Origin: Thermoleophilia bacterium UBA6103 | GTDB taxonomy: Bacteria > Actinomycetota > Thermoleophilia > UBA2241 | Reading direction: 5' to 3' | Assembly (NCBI GenBank): GCA_002423545.1 | Contig: DIWP01000037.1 | Location: 19,511 to 83,510 of the forward strand | DNA length: 64,000 nt | Shown here: one piece after another, positions 1-8,285 of the stretch | Position numbering within the stretch: the first letter of the stretch is position 1 | How the letters are laid out: each line of letters opens with the position of its first letter | The notes under the pieces: generated by a model | The model's database searches: none | Told to the model about the DNA's origin: nothing | What the model saw: only the letters and a program-made list of their open reading frames with translations | Program-made: the position numbers and the translations under genes

Positions 1-241
1 CGGGATCCGTCTTGTCGAGCAGGTTGGCCAGGCTGGTCGAATCGGTGAGCTCGGCGTTGTGGAGGTGAATGCGCTCCGCGAGGCCGGCATCTGCTCGCTG
101 CAGCTCCCCGATGCGGCAGCCATGGAGCTGCGAGGTGGGGCGCATCATCCCGTGGACGATGTAGCCCTTCTCGAGCAGCAGGTCGGCAAGGTAGCCGCCG
201 TCCTGACCGGTGATACCGGTGATGAGTGCCGTCCTCGTCAC
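1..241 (-). CDS. gmd: GDP-mannose 4,6-dehydratase, N-terminal fragment cut by the window edge
   Basis: The reverse strand starts with GTG at 241 and reads VTRTALITGITGQDGGYLAD, followed by the LLLEKGY and HGMMRP stretches, for 80 codons to the window edge. TGITGQDGGYLA is the Rossmann NAD(P)-binding loop typical of GDP-mannose 4,6-dehydratases, which make GDP-4-keto-6-deoxy-mannose, the precursor of GDP-rhamnose, GDP-fucose and GDP-perosamine. Only about a quarter of the usual 320-350 residues is visible, so the catalytic Thr/Glu/Tyr/Lys residues lie outside the window. It is divergent from the GT4 gene at 338 with about 96 bases between them. The family call is firm; a close relative that acts on another GDP-sugar cannot be excluded. 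Confidence 0.85.
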   Translation of the reverse strand, partial: MTRTALITGITGQDGGYLADLLLEKGYIVHGMMRPTSQLHGCRIGELQRADAGLAERIHLHNAELTDSTSLANLLDKTDP

Positions 242-273
242 GCGCGTGCTCCTTCGTCCGATTGCCGCCGATT

Positions 274-289
274 GGTACTGTATAGCACC
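274..289. promoter_or_regulatory. imperfect palindrome in the divergent gmd/GT4 intergenic region
   Basis: GGTACTGTATAGCACC matches its own reverse complement at 12 of 16 positions and is the most AT-rich point in the 96-base gap between the divergent gmd and GT4 starts. TATAGC on the plus strand or TATACA on the minus strand could be a -10 element. An operator or overlapping promoters is plausible; no clear -35 was found. Confidence 0.25.
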
Positions 290-337
290 CGTCGAGGAGC
301 TCGACGCATACGGGACGGGGAGGATGGCGGCGCGGTG

Positions 338-1474
338 ATGGGCAAGCGGCTGCGGATCTGCTTTGTGCTCGACATGTTCTACCCGCACGTGGGAGGCGTG
401 GAGACGGCCTTCTACGAGCTGACGCGCCGCCTGGTGGAGCGTGACTGCGAGGTACGCGTCCTGACGTGTGACTCGAGCGGGGGCAGGGGTCGCGTCGACC
501 TCGACGGCGTGATGGTGCACTATCTTCCGTGGCGGACGATCTACGGGCACGCCGTTCCTCAGCGTCGCGACCTGACCGGACACGTGCAGTGGTGCGACAT
601 CGTCCACACCACCACGTACACGGCCGCCCCGGCGGCGCTCCGTGTCGCCAGGTGGCAGCACAGGCCGTGCGTCCTGACGGTCAACGAATGCCTGGGGTCG
701 CGATGGTCGTGGGTCGAACGCGACCCGATCAGGGCTTTCGCTTACCGCCACTTCGAGCGACGCCTCCTCCACAGACCCTTCACGACGCTGATCGCGATCT
801 CGGCGGCGACCCGCCGTGACCTGCTGAGAGCCGGCGTGCCGGCGGATCGTGTCCGGACCGTCCACCTCGGCATCGATCATGATGTGTGGCATCCCAGCGT
901 CGGGCCGGCCGACATCTGTGCCGTGTTCGGGCTTCCACGCTCCAGTCGGGTGTTCCTGTTCGCCGGCCGGGCCGGCCGGACGAAGGGCGCCGACCTGCTG
1001 CTGGCGGCGATCGAGCGCTGCGCCGCCCGGCTCCCGCTCGACGTCCGCTTCGCCTTCCTCCTCGGAGCGCATCCGCCCGGCGCGCGGGAGCGCTTCTGCC
1101 GTGCCGTCGCCCGCAGCCCGGCCGCGGCGCGCATCGCCGTGCGACCGTCGGTGCCGCGCCGACAGCTGCCCGGCATCTTCCGCGCCGCCCACTGCGTGGT
1201 CGTACCCTCCATGACAGAGGGCTTCGGCTTCTGCGCCGCCGAGGCGGTGGCGGTCGGCACCGGCCTGCTCGCCAGCGATGCCGGCTCGCTCCCCGAGGTC
1301 GTCTCGGGTCGCTCCCTCGTGTTCCGCAACCGGGACGTGGACGATCTGGCCGAGAAGCTCCTGAGCGCCGCCGCCGGCCGCTTCGATGCGCGGCCCGGAC
1401 GAACGTTCTCCTGGGACGACACCGCCGATCGTACGCTGGCCGTCTACGACCGCATCATGACGGCCCGGCGGTAG
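338..1474 (+). CDS. GT4-family glycosyltransferase
   Basis: This 378-residue protein starts RLRICFVLDMFYPHVGGVET, the classic N-terminal domain of GT4 (GT-B fold) enzymes, in which the GGVE loop contacts the acceptor. The C-terminal domain has FLFAGRAGRTKGADLL and VVPSMTEGFGFCAAEAVAVG, the E-x7-E donor-binding motif that holds the nucleotide sugar. It probably adds one hexose to a lipid-linked glycan at the inner membrane face. The open frame continues upstream to 59, but that part is antisense to gmd and has no GT-like sequence; ATG 338 (or GTG 335) follows a GGGGAGG element at 316-322. Donor and acceptor are unknown. It heads the plus-strand run of glycan genes. Confidence 0.88.
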   Translation: MGKRLRICFVLDMFYPHVGGVETAFYELTRRLVERDCEVRVLTCDSSGGRGRVDLDGVMVHYLPWRTIYGHAVPQRRDLTGHVQWCDIVHTTTYTAAPAALRVARWQHRPCVLTVNECLGSRWSWVERDPIRAFAYRHFERRLLHRPFTTLIAISAATRRDLLRAGVPADRVRTVHLGIDHDVWHPSVGPADICAVFGLPRSSRVFLFAGRAGRTKGADLLLAAIERCAARLPLDVRFAFLLGAHPPGARERFCRAVARSPAAARIAVRPSVPRRQLPGIFRAAHCVVVPSMTEGFGFCAAEAVAVGTGLLASDAGSLPEVVSGRSLVFRNRDVDDLAEKLLSAAAGRFDARPGRTFSWDDTADRTLAVYDRIMTARR

Positions 1475-1549
1475 GCCGGCCGGGGCTCGGGCCGCGCGCC
1501 AGGCGAGCCCGCTGTTGCCCTCCCCGGCCGGGTACGGTTTCATAGGCTC

Positions 1550-2272
1550 GTGCAACCTCACGGCGATCATGACACCGAGACTCCCGGCACGCTGCACGAG
1601 ACGTGCGTCATCGTCGCGGCCCGCAACGAGGCCACCGTCATACGCGACGTCCTGGACGACTTGTCGGCGCTGCCCTGCACCGTCGTCGTCGTCGACGACG
1701 GCTCCACCGACGAGACCTCCGAGGCCTGCCTCCCCTATCCCTGCGCCCTGCTCCGCCACATGACCAACCTCGGCCAGGGAGCGGCCCTGCAGACGGGGAT
1801 CACCTACGCGCTCAGGCACCTGGAGCCACGGTACCTGGTCACCTTCGACGGCGACGGCCAGCACCGGGCGGCCGACGTGCCGGCCCTCGTCGCGCCGCTG
1901 GCCGGTGGAGACTACGACGTCACTCTGGGGACGCGGTTCGCCCGGCCACGGGACGCGGCCGCCGTCCCACGCGCCCGCAGGCTCGTCCTGCGGGCCGCCG
2001 TGGCGTTCTCCCGTCTCTCTTCCGGCCTGCCGGTCACCGACGCCCACAACGGCCTGCGCGCGTTCACCGCTCACGCTGCCGGACGCCTCGACATCCAGCA
2101 CGCCGGCATGGCCCACGCCTCCGAGATCCTGCACACGATCAAACGCCAGGGCCTGCGCTGGTGCGAAGTCCCGGTGACCGTCGACTACACCACCTACTCC
2201 CTGCGGAAGGGCCAGCGAAGCATGGGGGCCGTGGACATCCTCTGGGACCTCGTGACGGGGCGCCTGCGGTGA
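1550..2272 (+). CDS. GT2-family glycosyltransferase, polyprenyl-phosphate sugar synthase type
   Basis: A 240-residue protein with a GTG start. CVIVAARNEATVIRDVL, VVVVDDGSTDET, NLGQGAALQTGI and VTFDGDGQH are the four sequential motifs of GT2 enzymes related to dolichyl-phosphate mannose synthase; DGDGQH carries the metal/nucleotide-binding acidic pair. It lacks the two C-terminal membrane helices of GtrB/ArnC-type proteins, so it is probably a peripheral membrane enzyme that makes a polyprenyl-phosphate sugar. It overlaps the DUF2304 gene by four bases (GTGA). GT2 plus DUF2304 is a pairing known in other bacteria, where the small membrane protein is thought to work with the transferase. Confidence 0.85.
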   Translation: MQPHGDHDTETPGTLHETCVIVAARNEATVIRDVLDDLSALPCTVVVVDDGSTDETSEACLPYPCALLRHMTNLGQGAALQTGITYALRHLEPRYLVTFDGDGQHRAADVPALVAPLAGGDYDVTLGTRFARPRDAAAVPRARRLVLRAAVAFSRLSSGLPVTDAHNGLRAFTAHAAGRLDIQHAGMAHASEILHTIKRQGLRWCEVPVTVDYTTYSLRKGQRSMGAVDILWDLVTGRLR

Positions 2273-2724
2273 ACGCCACACTCGGGCAGATCCTCCTCAT
2301 CGTCCTGGTCGTCTTGCTCGGCGTCTACGTCTTCGCCCTGCGCAGCAAGGTCACCGACCGCCTCATCATGCTCGTTCTGGCCGTTGTCGGCATCGTGCTG
2401 CTGGCCTGGCCCGGCCTCTCGTCGACGGTCGCCGGCTTCGTCGGCATCGGTCGCGGCGCCGACCTCGTCTTCTACCTCTTCATCGTCTTCTGCCTCTTCC
2501 GCTTCGTCAGCCAGGCGGCCTCGACGCGACGCCTTGAGGAGCGTCTGACGGAGGTGGTACGCGAGCAGGCCCTCGTCAACGCGCGTCCACCGTGGTCGAG
2601 TGACGGCCCTCCGCCGCGGCCCACGGGACCGAGCCGCGACGCCTCGCGGCCGCCCGATCCGGGACCCGCTGCCCGATGCGGCGAGACGGCGGACGGCACG
2701 ATGCCGGGCGGGCCGACACCGTGA
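2269..2724 (+). CDS. DUF2304 family small membrane protein
   Basis: GTG 2269 overlaps the TGA of the upstream GT2 gene. The 151-residue product has three hydrophobic segments: near 5-23 (ILLIVLVVLLGVYVFAL), 29-48 (IMLVLAVVGIVLLAW) and 60-80 (LVFYLFIVFCLFRFV). A short amphipathic stretch, RRLEERLTEVVREQALV, and a Pro/Arg-rich cytosolic tail follow. This is the DUF2304 plan. The function is unknown; a role as membrane partner of the coupled GT2 is inferred from the overlap. Its stop overlaps the start of the next gene by the same GTGA device, so translation of three genes is likely coupled. Confidence 0.78.
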   Translation: MNATLGQILLIVLVVLLGVYVFALRSKVTDRLIMLVLAVVGIVLLAWPGLSSTVAGFVGIGRGADLVFYLFIVFCLFRFVSQAASTRRLEERLTEVVREQALVNARPPWSSDGPPPRPTGPSRDASRPPDPGPAARCGETADGTMPGGPTP

Positions 2725-3752
2725 CGCGGCGACACAGGGTGGCCATCGTCGGGCCCGGCAACATCGCCTCGCACCGGCACATCCCGGCCCTGCGCAGAAG
2801 CGGGCGGGCGGAGATCATCGGCGTCGTCGACGTCGATGCGGCGTGCGCCCGGAGGGTCGCCGGCCGCTTCGGGTTCCCGCACTGGTCGCGCTCGCTGGAC
2901 GCTGGGTGGCTCGACGAGGCCGACATCGTGGTCGTCTCGACGCCGCCGATGCTCCACGCCGAGCTCTCCTGCGCGGCGCTGCGGCGCGGCAAGCACGTCC
3001 TGCAGGAGAAGCCGACCGGCGTGTCGGTGGCGGAAGGCGAACAGATCCGGCGCGCCGCCGGCGAGAGCGGCCGCGTGTTCGGCATCGTGCACAACTTCCA
3101 GTTCGCGCGCTCGACGATGCGGCTCCAGCGCCTCCTCGATCAGGGCCGGCTCGGCGACGTGCTGAGCATCAACGCGTTCCAGGCCAGCAGCCCGCTGCGC
3201 CGTCTGCCCGAGTGGTCCGAGGAGCTGCCGCTGGGCCTCTTCTGGGACGAGTCGCCGCACTTCTTCTATCTCTTCCGCGCATTCGGGGGCCCGGTGCGAC
3301 TCACCGACGTCGTCGTGAAGGCGTCGCGACGCAAGCCGGCGACGCCGCATCTGGTCACAGCGCACCTCGATACCGATCTGGCGCCGGCGTTTCTGTACTG
3401 CAGCTTCGAGTCGAGCGTGTCCGAGTGGTACTTCATGCTCATCTGCGAGAGAGCCGTGGCGGTCATCGACATCTTCCGCGACCTCCTGATCGTGAGCCCC
3501 GAGGACGGCACGCATCTGGCCCGCGACATGATGCGGACCTCGTTCGCGGCGACCTTTCAGCACTGGCTGGGCGTGCTCAGGTCCGGCACGCTGCACCTGC
3601 GCGGCCGTCTGGACTACGGCATGGACGAGGTGATCGCGCGATTCCTCGACGGCGTGGATGCCGGGACGGAGCCCAGGGGCGTGGGGCTGAGCGACGCCCT
3701 CGACGTGCTGCGGCTGCAGGAAGAGGTCGTCGCCGAAAGCACCGTGGTATGA
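2721..3752 (+). CDS. Gfo/Idh/MocA family NAD(P)-dependent oxidoreductase
   Basis: A 343-residue protein. VAIVGPGNIASHRHIPAL is the N-terminal dinucleotide-binding loop; VVVSTPPMLHAELSCAAL and GKHVLQEKPTG contain the family's conserved EKP, whose lysine is catalytic. The second half has the expected alpha/beta C-terminal domain with FWDESPHFFYLFRAFGG, where an acidic residue and histidine sit at the active site. Members oxidise or reduce sugars and NDP-sugars, for instance 3-keto-sugar formation for amino-sugar synthesis. The substrate cannot be read from the sequence, but its coupling to the GT4 gene (ATGA at 3749) and its place among glycan genes point to an NDP-sugar or sugar-acid step. Start GTG 2721 is chosen by the overlap. 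Confidence 0.85.
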   Translation: MTRRHRVAIVGPGNIASHRHIPALRRSGRAEIIGVVDVDAACARRVAGRFGFPHWSRSLDAGWLDEADIVVVSTPPMLHAELSCAALRRGKHVLQEKPTGVSVAEGEQIRRAAGESGRVFGIVHNFQFARSTMRLQRLLDQGRLGDVLSINAFQASSPLRRLPEWSEELPLGLFWDESPHFFYLFRAFGGPVRLTDVVVKASRRKPATPHLVTAHLDTDLAPAFLYCSFESSVSEWYFMLICERAVAVIDIFRDLLIVSPEDGTHLARDMMRTSFAATFQHWLGVLRSGTLHLRGRLDYGMDEVIARFLDGVDAGTEPRGVGLSDALDVLRLQEEVVAESTVV

Positions 3753-4915
3753 GGGCAGTCGTCTGGTGTGCCCATTTTGCACCGCACATGGGCGGCGTCG
3801 AACGGTTCACGCAGAGCCTCTGGAGCATCATGGCTCGCCGAGGCTGCGATGTGACCGTGATAACGACGAACGAGGGGCGTGCGGCACCACGCGAGGAGGT
3901 GGACGGCCTGCGCGTCGTCCGGCTTCCCGCCCGGCAGGTCCTGGAGGGCCGCGTGCCGCTGCCGAAGCGCTCGAACCTTCTCCGCGACACCCTGCGCGAG
4001 CTGAGAGACGATCCACCGGACATGTTCGTCAGCAACACCCGGTTCTTCCCCACGTCCGTCCTCGCGGCACGGATCGCACGGCAGACGGGCCGGCCTCTGC
4101 TTCACATCGAGCACGGCAGCGCTCACATCGAGCTCGGGCGCCCGCTGATCGACCACGTCACGAGAGCGTACGACGCGATCGTCGGCCGCTGGGTGCTGCG
4201 CCGGGCGACGCTCCGGACGGGCGTCTCGGCCGCCGCGTGCGACTTCGTGCGCCGCTTCGGCGCCACGGACGCGGTGATCCTGTACAACGGCGTCGACACC
4301 GCCGGCTGGGACAAGCCCGCCGCCGACATGAGGTGGGGGCTGGGTCTGCGTGAGGACGCCGTCGTCGTGGCCTCCGCCGGACGGTTGATCGAGGCCAAGG
4401 GCGTGCTGGACCTTCTCGCGGCCTGGGACGGCATCGACGACCACCCGGAGGCCCATCTCGTCTTCGCCGGGACGGGACCGCTCGAGCAGTCGCTGCGAGA
4501 TCGCGCGGCCGGCGACCCGCGGATCCACATGCTGGGCCGCCTGCGACCCGACGGGGTGCGCGACCTGCTGCTGGCCGCCGACATCTTCGTCCACCCCTCC
4601 GCGTTCCCCGAAGGCCTGCCCACCGTCATCCTGGAGGCCGCCGCGGCGCGTCTCCCCGTGATCGCCACGCCGATGGGCGGCAGCGCTGAAGCGATCGAAG
4701 ACGACGTGAGCGGCATCATCGTCCCGCCGGGCGACGCTGTCGCGCTCCGGCGCGCCCTGGTGACGCTCATCGACGACCCCTCGCTGCGGGCACAGTACGG
4801 CAGCCGCGCTCGAGACACCGTCGAGCGATGCTTCGACTGGAACGTCATCGCGGATCGCCTCGAGGCCTGCGTCGCAGAGCTTCCGCCCGGCCGGGGCCGG
4901 CGGGAAGGCCGGTGA
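3749..4915 (+). CDS. GT4-family glycosyltransferase
   Basis: A 388-residue GT-B enzyme. The N-terminus MRAVVWCAHFAPHMGGVERF carries the GGVE loop. VVVASAGRLIEAKGVLDLL begins the donor domain, and HPSAFPEGLPTVILEAAAARLPVIATPMGG holds the E-x7-E motif (EGLPTVILE). It is expected to transfer a sugar from a nucleotide donor to a polyprenyl-linked acceptor in the cytosol. ATG 3749 overlaps the oxidoreductase stop, and its own TGA overlaps the methyltransferase GTG, so it sits in the middle of a translationally coupled operon from 1550 to about 5650. Donor specificity is not predictable from what is visible. Confidence 0.88.
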   Translation: MRAVVWCAHFAPHMGGVERFTQSLWSIMARRGCDVTVITTNEGRAAPREEVDGLRVVRLPARQVLEGRVPLPKRSNLLRDTLRELRDDPPDMFVSNTRFFPTSVLAARIARQTGRPLLHIEHGSAHIELGRPLIDHVTRAYDAIVGRWVLRRATLRTGVSAAACDFVRRFGATDAVILYNGVDTAGWDKPAADMRWGLGLREDAVVVASAGRLIEAKGVLDLLAAWDGIDDHPEAHLVFAGTGPLEQSLRDRAAGDPRIHMLGRLRPDGVRDLLLAADIFVHPSAFPEGLPTVILEAAAARLPVIATPMGGSAEAIEDDVSGIIVPPGDAVALRRALVTLIDDPSLRAQYGSRARDTVERCFDWNVIADRLEACVAELPPGRGRREGR

Positions 4916-5652
4916 CCATGCGACCCTCATCCGACTCCCAGCAGCTGCACTTCGACAGCTACGCCCGGAGCTACGAAGCGGCCTCCGGCCTTACGACGCC
5001 GGTGGCGGGACGCAACATCGACCGCACCGCGCGACGTCACGCGGCGTATCTCGCCGCCGCCCCGCCCGGACCGGTCCTCGAACTGGGAGCCGGCACCGGC
5101 TTCCTTACGCGCCACCTGGCGCCGCTGCTGGCCGCAAGGCCGTACCTCGCCACCGACATCTCCGACGGCATGCTGTCCGTCGCCAGATCGGCCGGCCGGC
5201 ATCTCGAGAACGTCGAGTGGCGCCATGAAGACGCCTTGGCTCTCGACGTGCCGGACTCGTGGGCAGCCTGCGTGGTCGGCCACGGCGTGCTCCACCACCT
5301 CCCGCTCGCCGAGAGCCTGACCGAGATCTCACGGGTGCTGGCGCCACACGGCCGCCTCGCCTTCTGCGAGCCCCACCTCCTGAACCCCCTGGTCTTCGCC
5401 CAGAAGAAGATCCCGCCGTGCCGGCCCAGCCTCGACACGCCCGGCGAGACCGCCCTGCGTGCGGGACAGATGCGCGCGCTCCTGCGCGCACACGGCTTCA
5501 CCGATGCGACGATCATCCACGTCGGGTTCGTACCCAGCGGGGTGCGCGATCCGTTTGCTCTGCTCGTGGAGCGCGCCGGCTACGCCGCCGAGAGACTGCC
5601 CCTGGTCCGGTATCTGGGAGCGTCGCTGCTCATCTACGCCTCGCGGCAGTGA
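4912..5652 (+). CDS. class I SAM-dependent methyltransferase (Methyltransf_11 type)
   Basis: About 246 residues. VLELGAGTGFLTRHLAPLL is SAM-binding motif I, YLATDISDGMLSVA gives the acidic ribose-binding loop, and WAACVVGHGVLHHLPLAESL is the post-motif region of small-molecule methyltransferases. The C-terminal third has a hydrophobic stretch, YLGASLLIYASR, and no nucleic-acid-binding module. In this operon it may methylate a sugar hydroxyl of the glycan or of a precursor, but this is inferred from context only. GTG 4912 overlaps the upstream TGA (GTGA); ATG 4918, two codons later, is an equally possible start. Confidence 0.82.
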   Translation: MTMRPSSDSQQLHFDSYARSYEAASGLTTPVAGRNIDRTARRHAAYLAAAPPGPVLELGAGTGFLTRHLAPLLAARPYLATDISDGMLSVARSAGRHLENVEWRHEDALALDVPDSWAACVVGHGVLHHLPLAESLTEISRVLAPHGRLAFCEPHLLNPLVFAQKKIPPCRPSLDTPGETALRAGQMRALLRAHGFTDATIIHVGFVPSGVRDPFALLVERAGYAAERLPLVRYLGASLLIYASRQ

Positions 5653-5658
5653 TCCGGT

Positions 5659-6534
5659 ATGGCGTTCGTGCAGCAGCAAGCCGAGCCGCCACTCGTCAGC
5701 GTCCTCATGGCCGCCTACAACGCCGAGGCTTTCATCCGATCGGCCCTGGACAGCCTGCTCGAGCAGACGCTGCGGGACATCGAGGTCATCGTCGTCGACG
5801 ACGCCTCCACCGACGCCACGGCCGGGATCGTCGAAGCCAGTGACGATCCCCGCGTCCGTCTCATTCGCCTGCCGGTCAATCGAGGCGTGGCGACGGCCCG
5901 CAACGCGGCCCTCCAGGCGGCTCGCGGCCGGTTCGTGGCGATCATGGACGCCGACGACCGCAGCCGGCCGCAGCGATTGCACGTGCAATCGGACATCCTC
6001 CTGGACCACCCCGACATCGATGTGCTCGGCTCCCAGATCGCGATCGTCGATGAAGAAGGGCGGATCCTGGCACGGCGCCGGTACCCTCTCGACCACGAGA
6101 CGATCGTGCGCGCGCTGCCCCGCTGGAATCCCATCGCTCACCCGACCGTGCTGGCCCGCCGCGAGGTCCTACTCGACGCGGGGGGATACGACCCGAGCTT
6201 CGAGGCAACGGAGGACTACGATCTCTGGAGCCGCCTGGCTCGGGGCGGCAGGAGGTTCGGCAACGTCCCGCACACCCTGGTCGACTACCGACTGCACCCG
6301 GCCAGCATCAAGACGACCCGCGTGCGTACGACCCTCAGAGAGACCCTCCTGGTGCAGTCGATGCACTGGGCCGACCGGCGCGGGCCGTGGGATCGGGCCT
6401 ACCGCTGCGGCGAGCGGGTTCTGCTGCGGCTGCCGCCGCGTGTGACCATGCTCGGCTTCAAGTGGGTCCGCTACCGGCTGCCCTCGATCGTGGCCCAGTC
6501 GAGGGTTCGACAGCTGCGCTCGCGCAAGCCATGA
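5659..6534 (+). CDS. GT2-family glycosyltransferase (paralogue A)
   Basis: A 291-residue GT-A enzyme. PLVSVLMAAYNAEAFIRSAL, VIVVDDASTDATAGI, VATARNAALQAARGRFVAIM and MDADDRS (the DxD metal site) appear in order. ETDYDLW-like (TEDYDLWSRLAR) and LVDYRLHPASIK form the C-terminal half typical of EpsE/WaaE-like GT2 enzymes that add a hexose to O-antigen or EPS units. No membrane helix is seen. It starts six bases after the methyltransferase. The next gene is a clear paralogue with the same segments throughout, including a shared QSMHW motif and an R-Y-R-L-P stretch near the C-terminus, so this pair arose by duplication. Confidence 0.87.
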   Translation: MAFVQQQAEPPLVSVLMAAYNAEAFIRSALDSLLEQTLRDIEVIVVDDASTDATAGIVEASDDPRVRLIRLPVNRGVATARNAALQAARGRFVAIMDADDRSRPQRLHVQSDILLDHPDIDVLGSQIAIVDEEGRILARRRYPLDHETIVRALPRWNPIAHPTVLARREVLLDAGGYDPSFEATEDYDLWSRLARGGRRFGNVPHTLVDYRLHPASIKTTRVRTTLRETLLVQSMHWADRRGPWDRAYRCGERVLLRLPPRVTMLGFKWVRYRLPSIVAQSRVRQLRSRKP

Positions 6535-6658
6535 AGGCCGGCCGGCAACGACGAGTGTGGTCAATCCGATTGGCCCCGGCGCATCGTCCGCAGGCAATCC
6601 GAAACCGACTGGTCATCGGCGCGCCCCTTGTTGCCTCATCCCCGTGGCTCGTGTTTGA

Positions 6659-7636
6659 TTGGACACCTGCCTGCTCGCAACGGAGTCAAAGAACCTACTG
6701 CGTGCACGAAGGGCGCTCGTTCTGCGTGATATTGCCCGCCTACAACGAGAGCCGCCATCTCGGGCTCAAGGCAATCCCCTGGTGAGCGTGATCATGGCTG
6801 CCCACAACGCCGAGGCATTCATCGAGCCGGCACTCGACAGTGTGCTCGGCCAGACGATGGACGACATTGAAGTGATCGTCGTGGACGACGCCTCGACAGA
6901 CTCCACCGCGGCGAGGATCGGCGGCGTTGTCGACGCTCGGATCGTCCTCGTGTCGTTGACGAGCAATGTCGGGGCGGCGGCGGCGAGAAACGTGGCTCTT
7001 GATCGGGCGCGAGGCGTGTTCGCAGCCATCATGGATGCCGACGACGTGAGCTGGCCCCAGCGGTTGAAGGTGCAGACGGAGTTCCTGCTGACACACCCGG
7101 AGATCGGCTTGGTGGGTTCGCAGATCCGGGTGATCGATCACCGCGGAAGGATCGTGGGACGGCGTCGCTACCCGGTCGAGCACGCGCAGATCGTGCAAGC
7201 CTTGCCGCGCTGGAACCCGATCGCCCATTCGACGGTGATGATTCGTACAGAGTCTCTCCGGCAGGCGGGCGGCTACGACGAAGCCGTGCGTGCCGCGCAT
7301 GACTACGACCTGTGGAGCAGGCTCGCCAGAGACGGCGCGAGATTCGCGAATCTCCCGTTCGCCCTGGTGGACTACCGCATCCACACCACCAGCATAAAGA
7401 CGAGAATGCTGAGAGACAGCATCGAGAACACCCTTGAGGTGCAGTCCATGCACTGGTCCGAAAATGCCCGTCTCGGTGACCGCATCTACCGATATCTGGA
7501 GAGGATCCTTCTTCGCTTGCCGGCACGCGCCGTCAACTCATTGTTCGTTCTCACGCGTTACAGGTTGCCGACGCTCGGCGCTCGCATCAGGGCTTGCTTG
7601 TGTCTCCCGTCGAAGCGGCGACGCGGGAGTCCTTGA
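6659..7636 (+). CDS. GT2-family glycosyltransferase (paralogue B) with uncertain 5' end
   Basis: From about 6779 the frame reads PLVSVIMAAHNAEAFIEPAL, then VIVVDDASTDSTAARI, AAAARNVALDRARG, MDADDVS and HDYDLWSRLARDG, a full GT2 catalytic domain collinear with the gene at 5659. The frame can be opened at TTG 6659 (325 residues), but the first 40 or so residues do not look like any GT N-terminus and have no convincing ribosome site; GTG 6782 would start right at the first beta strand. A different frame across 6702-6785 encodes the N-terminus of another GT2, so this gene's 5' end looks rearranged. Its last 50 bases overlap the convergent gtrA gene. It may be functional, but its expression is questionable. 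Confidence 0.7.
   Translation: MDTCLLATESKNLLRARRALVLRDIARLQREPPSRAQGNPLVSVIMAAHNAEAFIEPALDSVLGQTMDDIEVIVVDDASTDSTAARIGGVVDARIVLVSLTSNVGAAAARNVALDRARGVFAAIMDADDVSWPQRLKVQTEFLLTHPEIGLVGSQIRVIDHRGRIVGRRRYPVEHAQIVQALPRWNPIAHSTVMIRTESLRQAGGYDEAVRAAHDYDLWSRLARDGARFANLPFALVDYRIHTTSIKTRMLRDSIENTLEVQSMHWSENARLGDRIYRYLERILLRLPARAVNSLFVLTRYRLPTLGARIRACLCLPSKRRRGSP
6702..6785 (+). pseudogene. remnant of a different GT2 glycosyltransferase N-terminus
   Basis: The frame that begins GTG 6702 reads VHEGRSFCVILPAYNESRHL and stops at TGA 6783. CVILPAYNESRHL is the first beta strand and nucleotide-binding loop of polyprenyl-phosphate GT2 enzymes (xVIxPAYNExxxL). It is out of frame with, and directly followed by, the PLVSVIMAAHNAEAF start of the next GT2. 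This looks like the stump of a second GT2 gene that was cut or replaced by recombination at the equivalent point of the fold. The fragment is only 27 codons, so coincidence is not fully excluded. Confidence 0.5.
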
Positions 7637-8060
7637 CCTTGCGGAAGGCCCAGTACTTGTTGCCGATGTACCCCACCACCACCCCGAACGCCCCGAAGAT
7701 GGCCTGGATGACATACGCGTTCAGATGCGAATACTTGAGGGCCAGGGGAAGCACGACCAGGTTGGTCAGGAAGAGCGGCATCCAGACGAGCTGATACTTG
7801 ACGTACTCGCCCAGAGGGTGCCCACGAGAGCCGAAGACGATGTAGCGGTAGCAGAGGAACCCGTTGATGGACGTCACTACGTGGGTGATGACGAGGATCC
7901 ACGACGAGAACACATACGGGTTAAGCAGGTAGTAGATCGCCGAGAAGGCCAGCCACTGGAACACAGTGTTCCAGCCGCCGACCGCCAAGTACAGGACCTT
8001 GTCCCGGTGATCTTTCCAGACCCATGACATCACACGCTTCATCGGGGGCGATTCTCGCAC
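7587..8060 (-). CDS. GtrA family membrane protein
   Basis: A 157-residue protein with the GtrA signature KVLYLAVGGWNTVFQWLAFSAIYYLL, then FLCYRYIVF and a terminal YIGNKYWAFRK. Four membrane helices are predicted, near 20-42, 47-65, 85-105 and 112-132. GtrA-like proteins are thought to flip or help translocate polyprenyl-phosphate sugars for glycan decoration outside the membrane. The start is GTG 8060 or ATG 8042; neither has a strong ribosome site. The 3' end overlaps the convergent GT2 at 7587-7636. The gene lies downstream of a GtrB-like GT2 and a second gtrA on the same strand, separated by 225 bases in which no gene was seen. Confidence 0.88.
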   Translation of the reverse strand: MRESPPMKRVMSWVWKDHRDKVLYLAVGGWNTVFQWLAFSAIYYLLNPYVFSSWILVITHVVTSINGFLCYRYIVFGSRGHPLGEYVKYQLVWMPLFLTNLVVLPLALKYSHLNAYVIQAIFGAFGVVVGYIGNKYWAFRKVKDSRVAASTGDTSKP

Positions 8061-8285
8061 AGATTCTGTCGACTCCCGGCAGGCAGAGCGCGTCGCGACA
8101 TGGTGTCTGGCCCACGGCCCGCGTGCCGACCCTCAACTCTGATGGAGGGTTGTGGTCAGCTACCTTGCTGCGCTGGGCCGTGACAACGGTTTGAGCGTCG
8201 CGCGTGGTGATGCCTCAACGACGGGACAGCCAAGATGGCTCTCATGGACAAGGACGTCGGGACAATGCCCAGCTGTGGGTTCATG

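Noticed and set aside
59..337. N-terminal extension of the first GT4 protein
   Set aside because: It is antisense to gmd and its translation has no GT-like sequence; the fold begins at RLRICFVLD.
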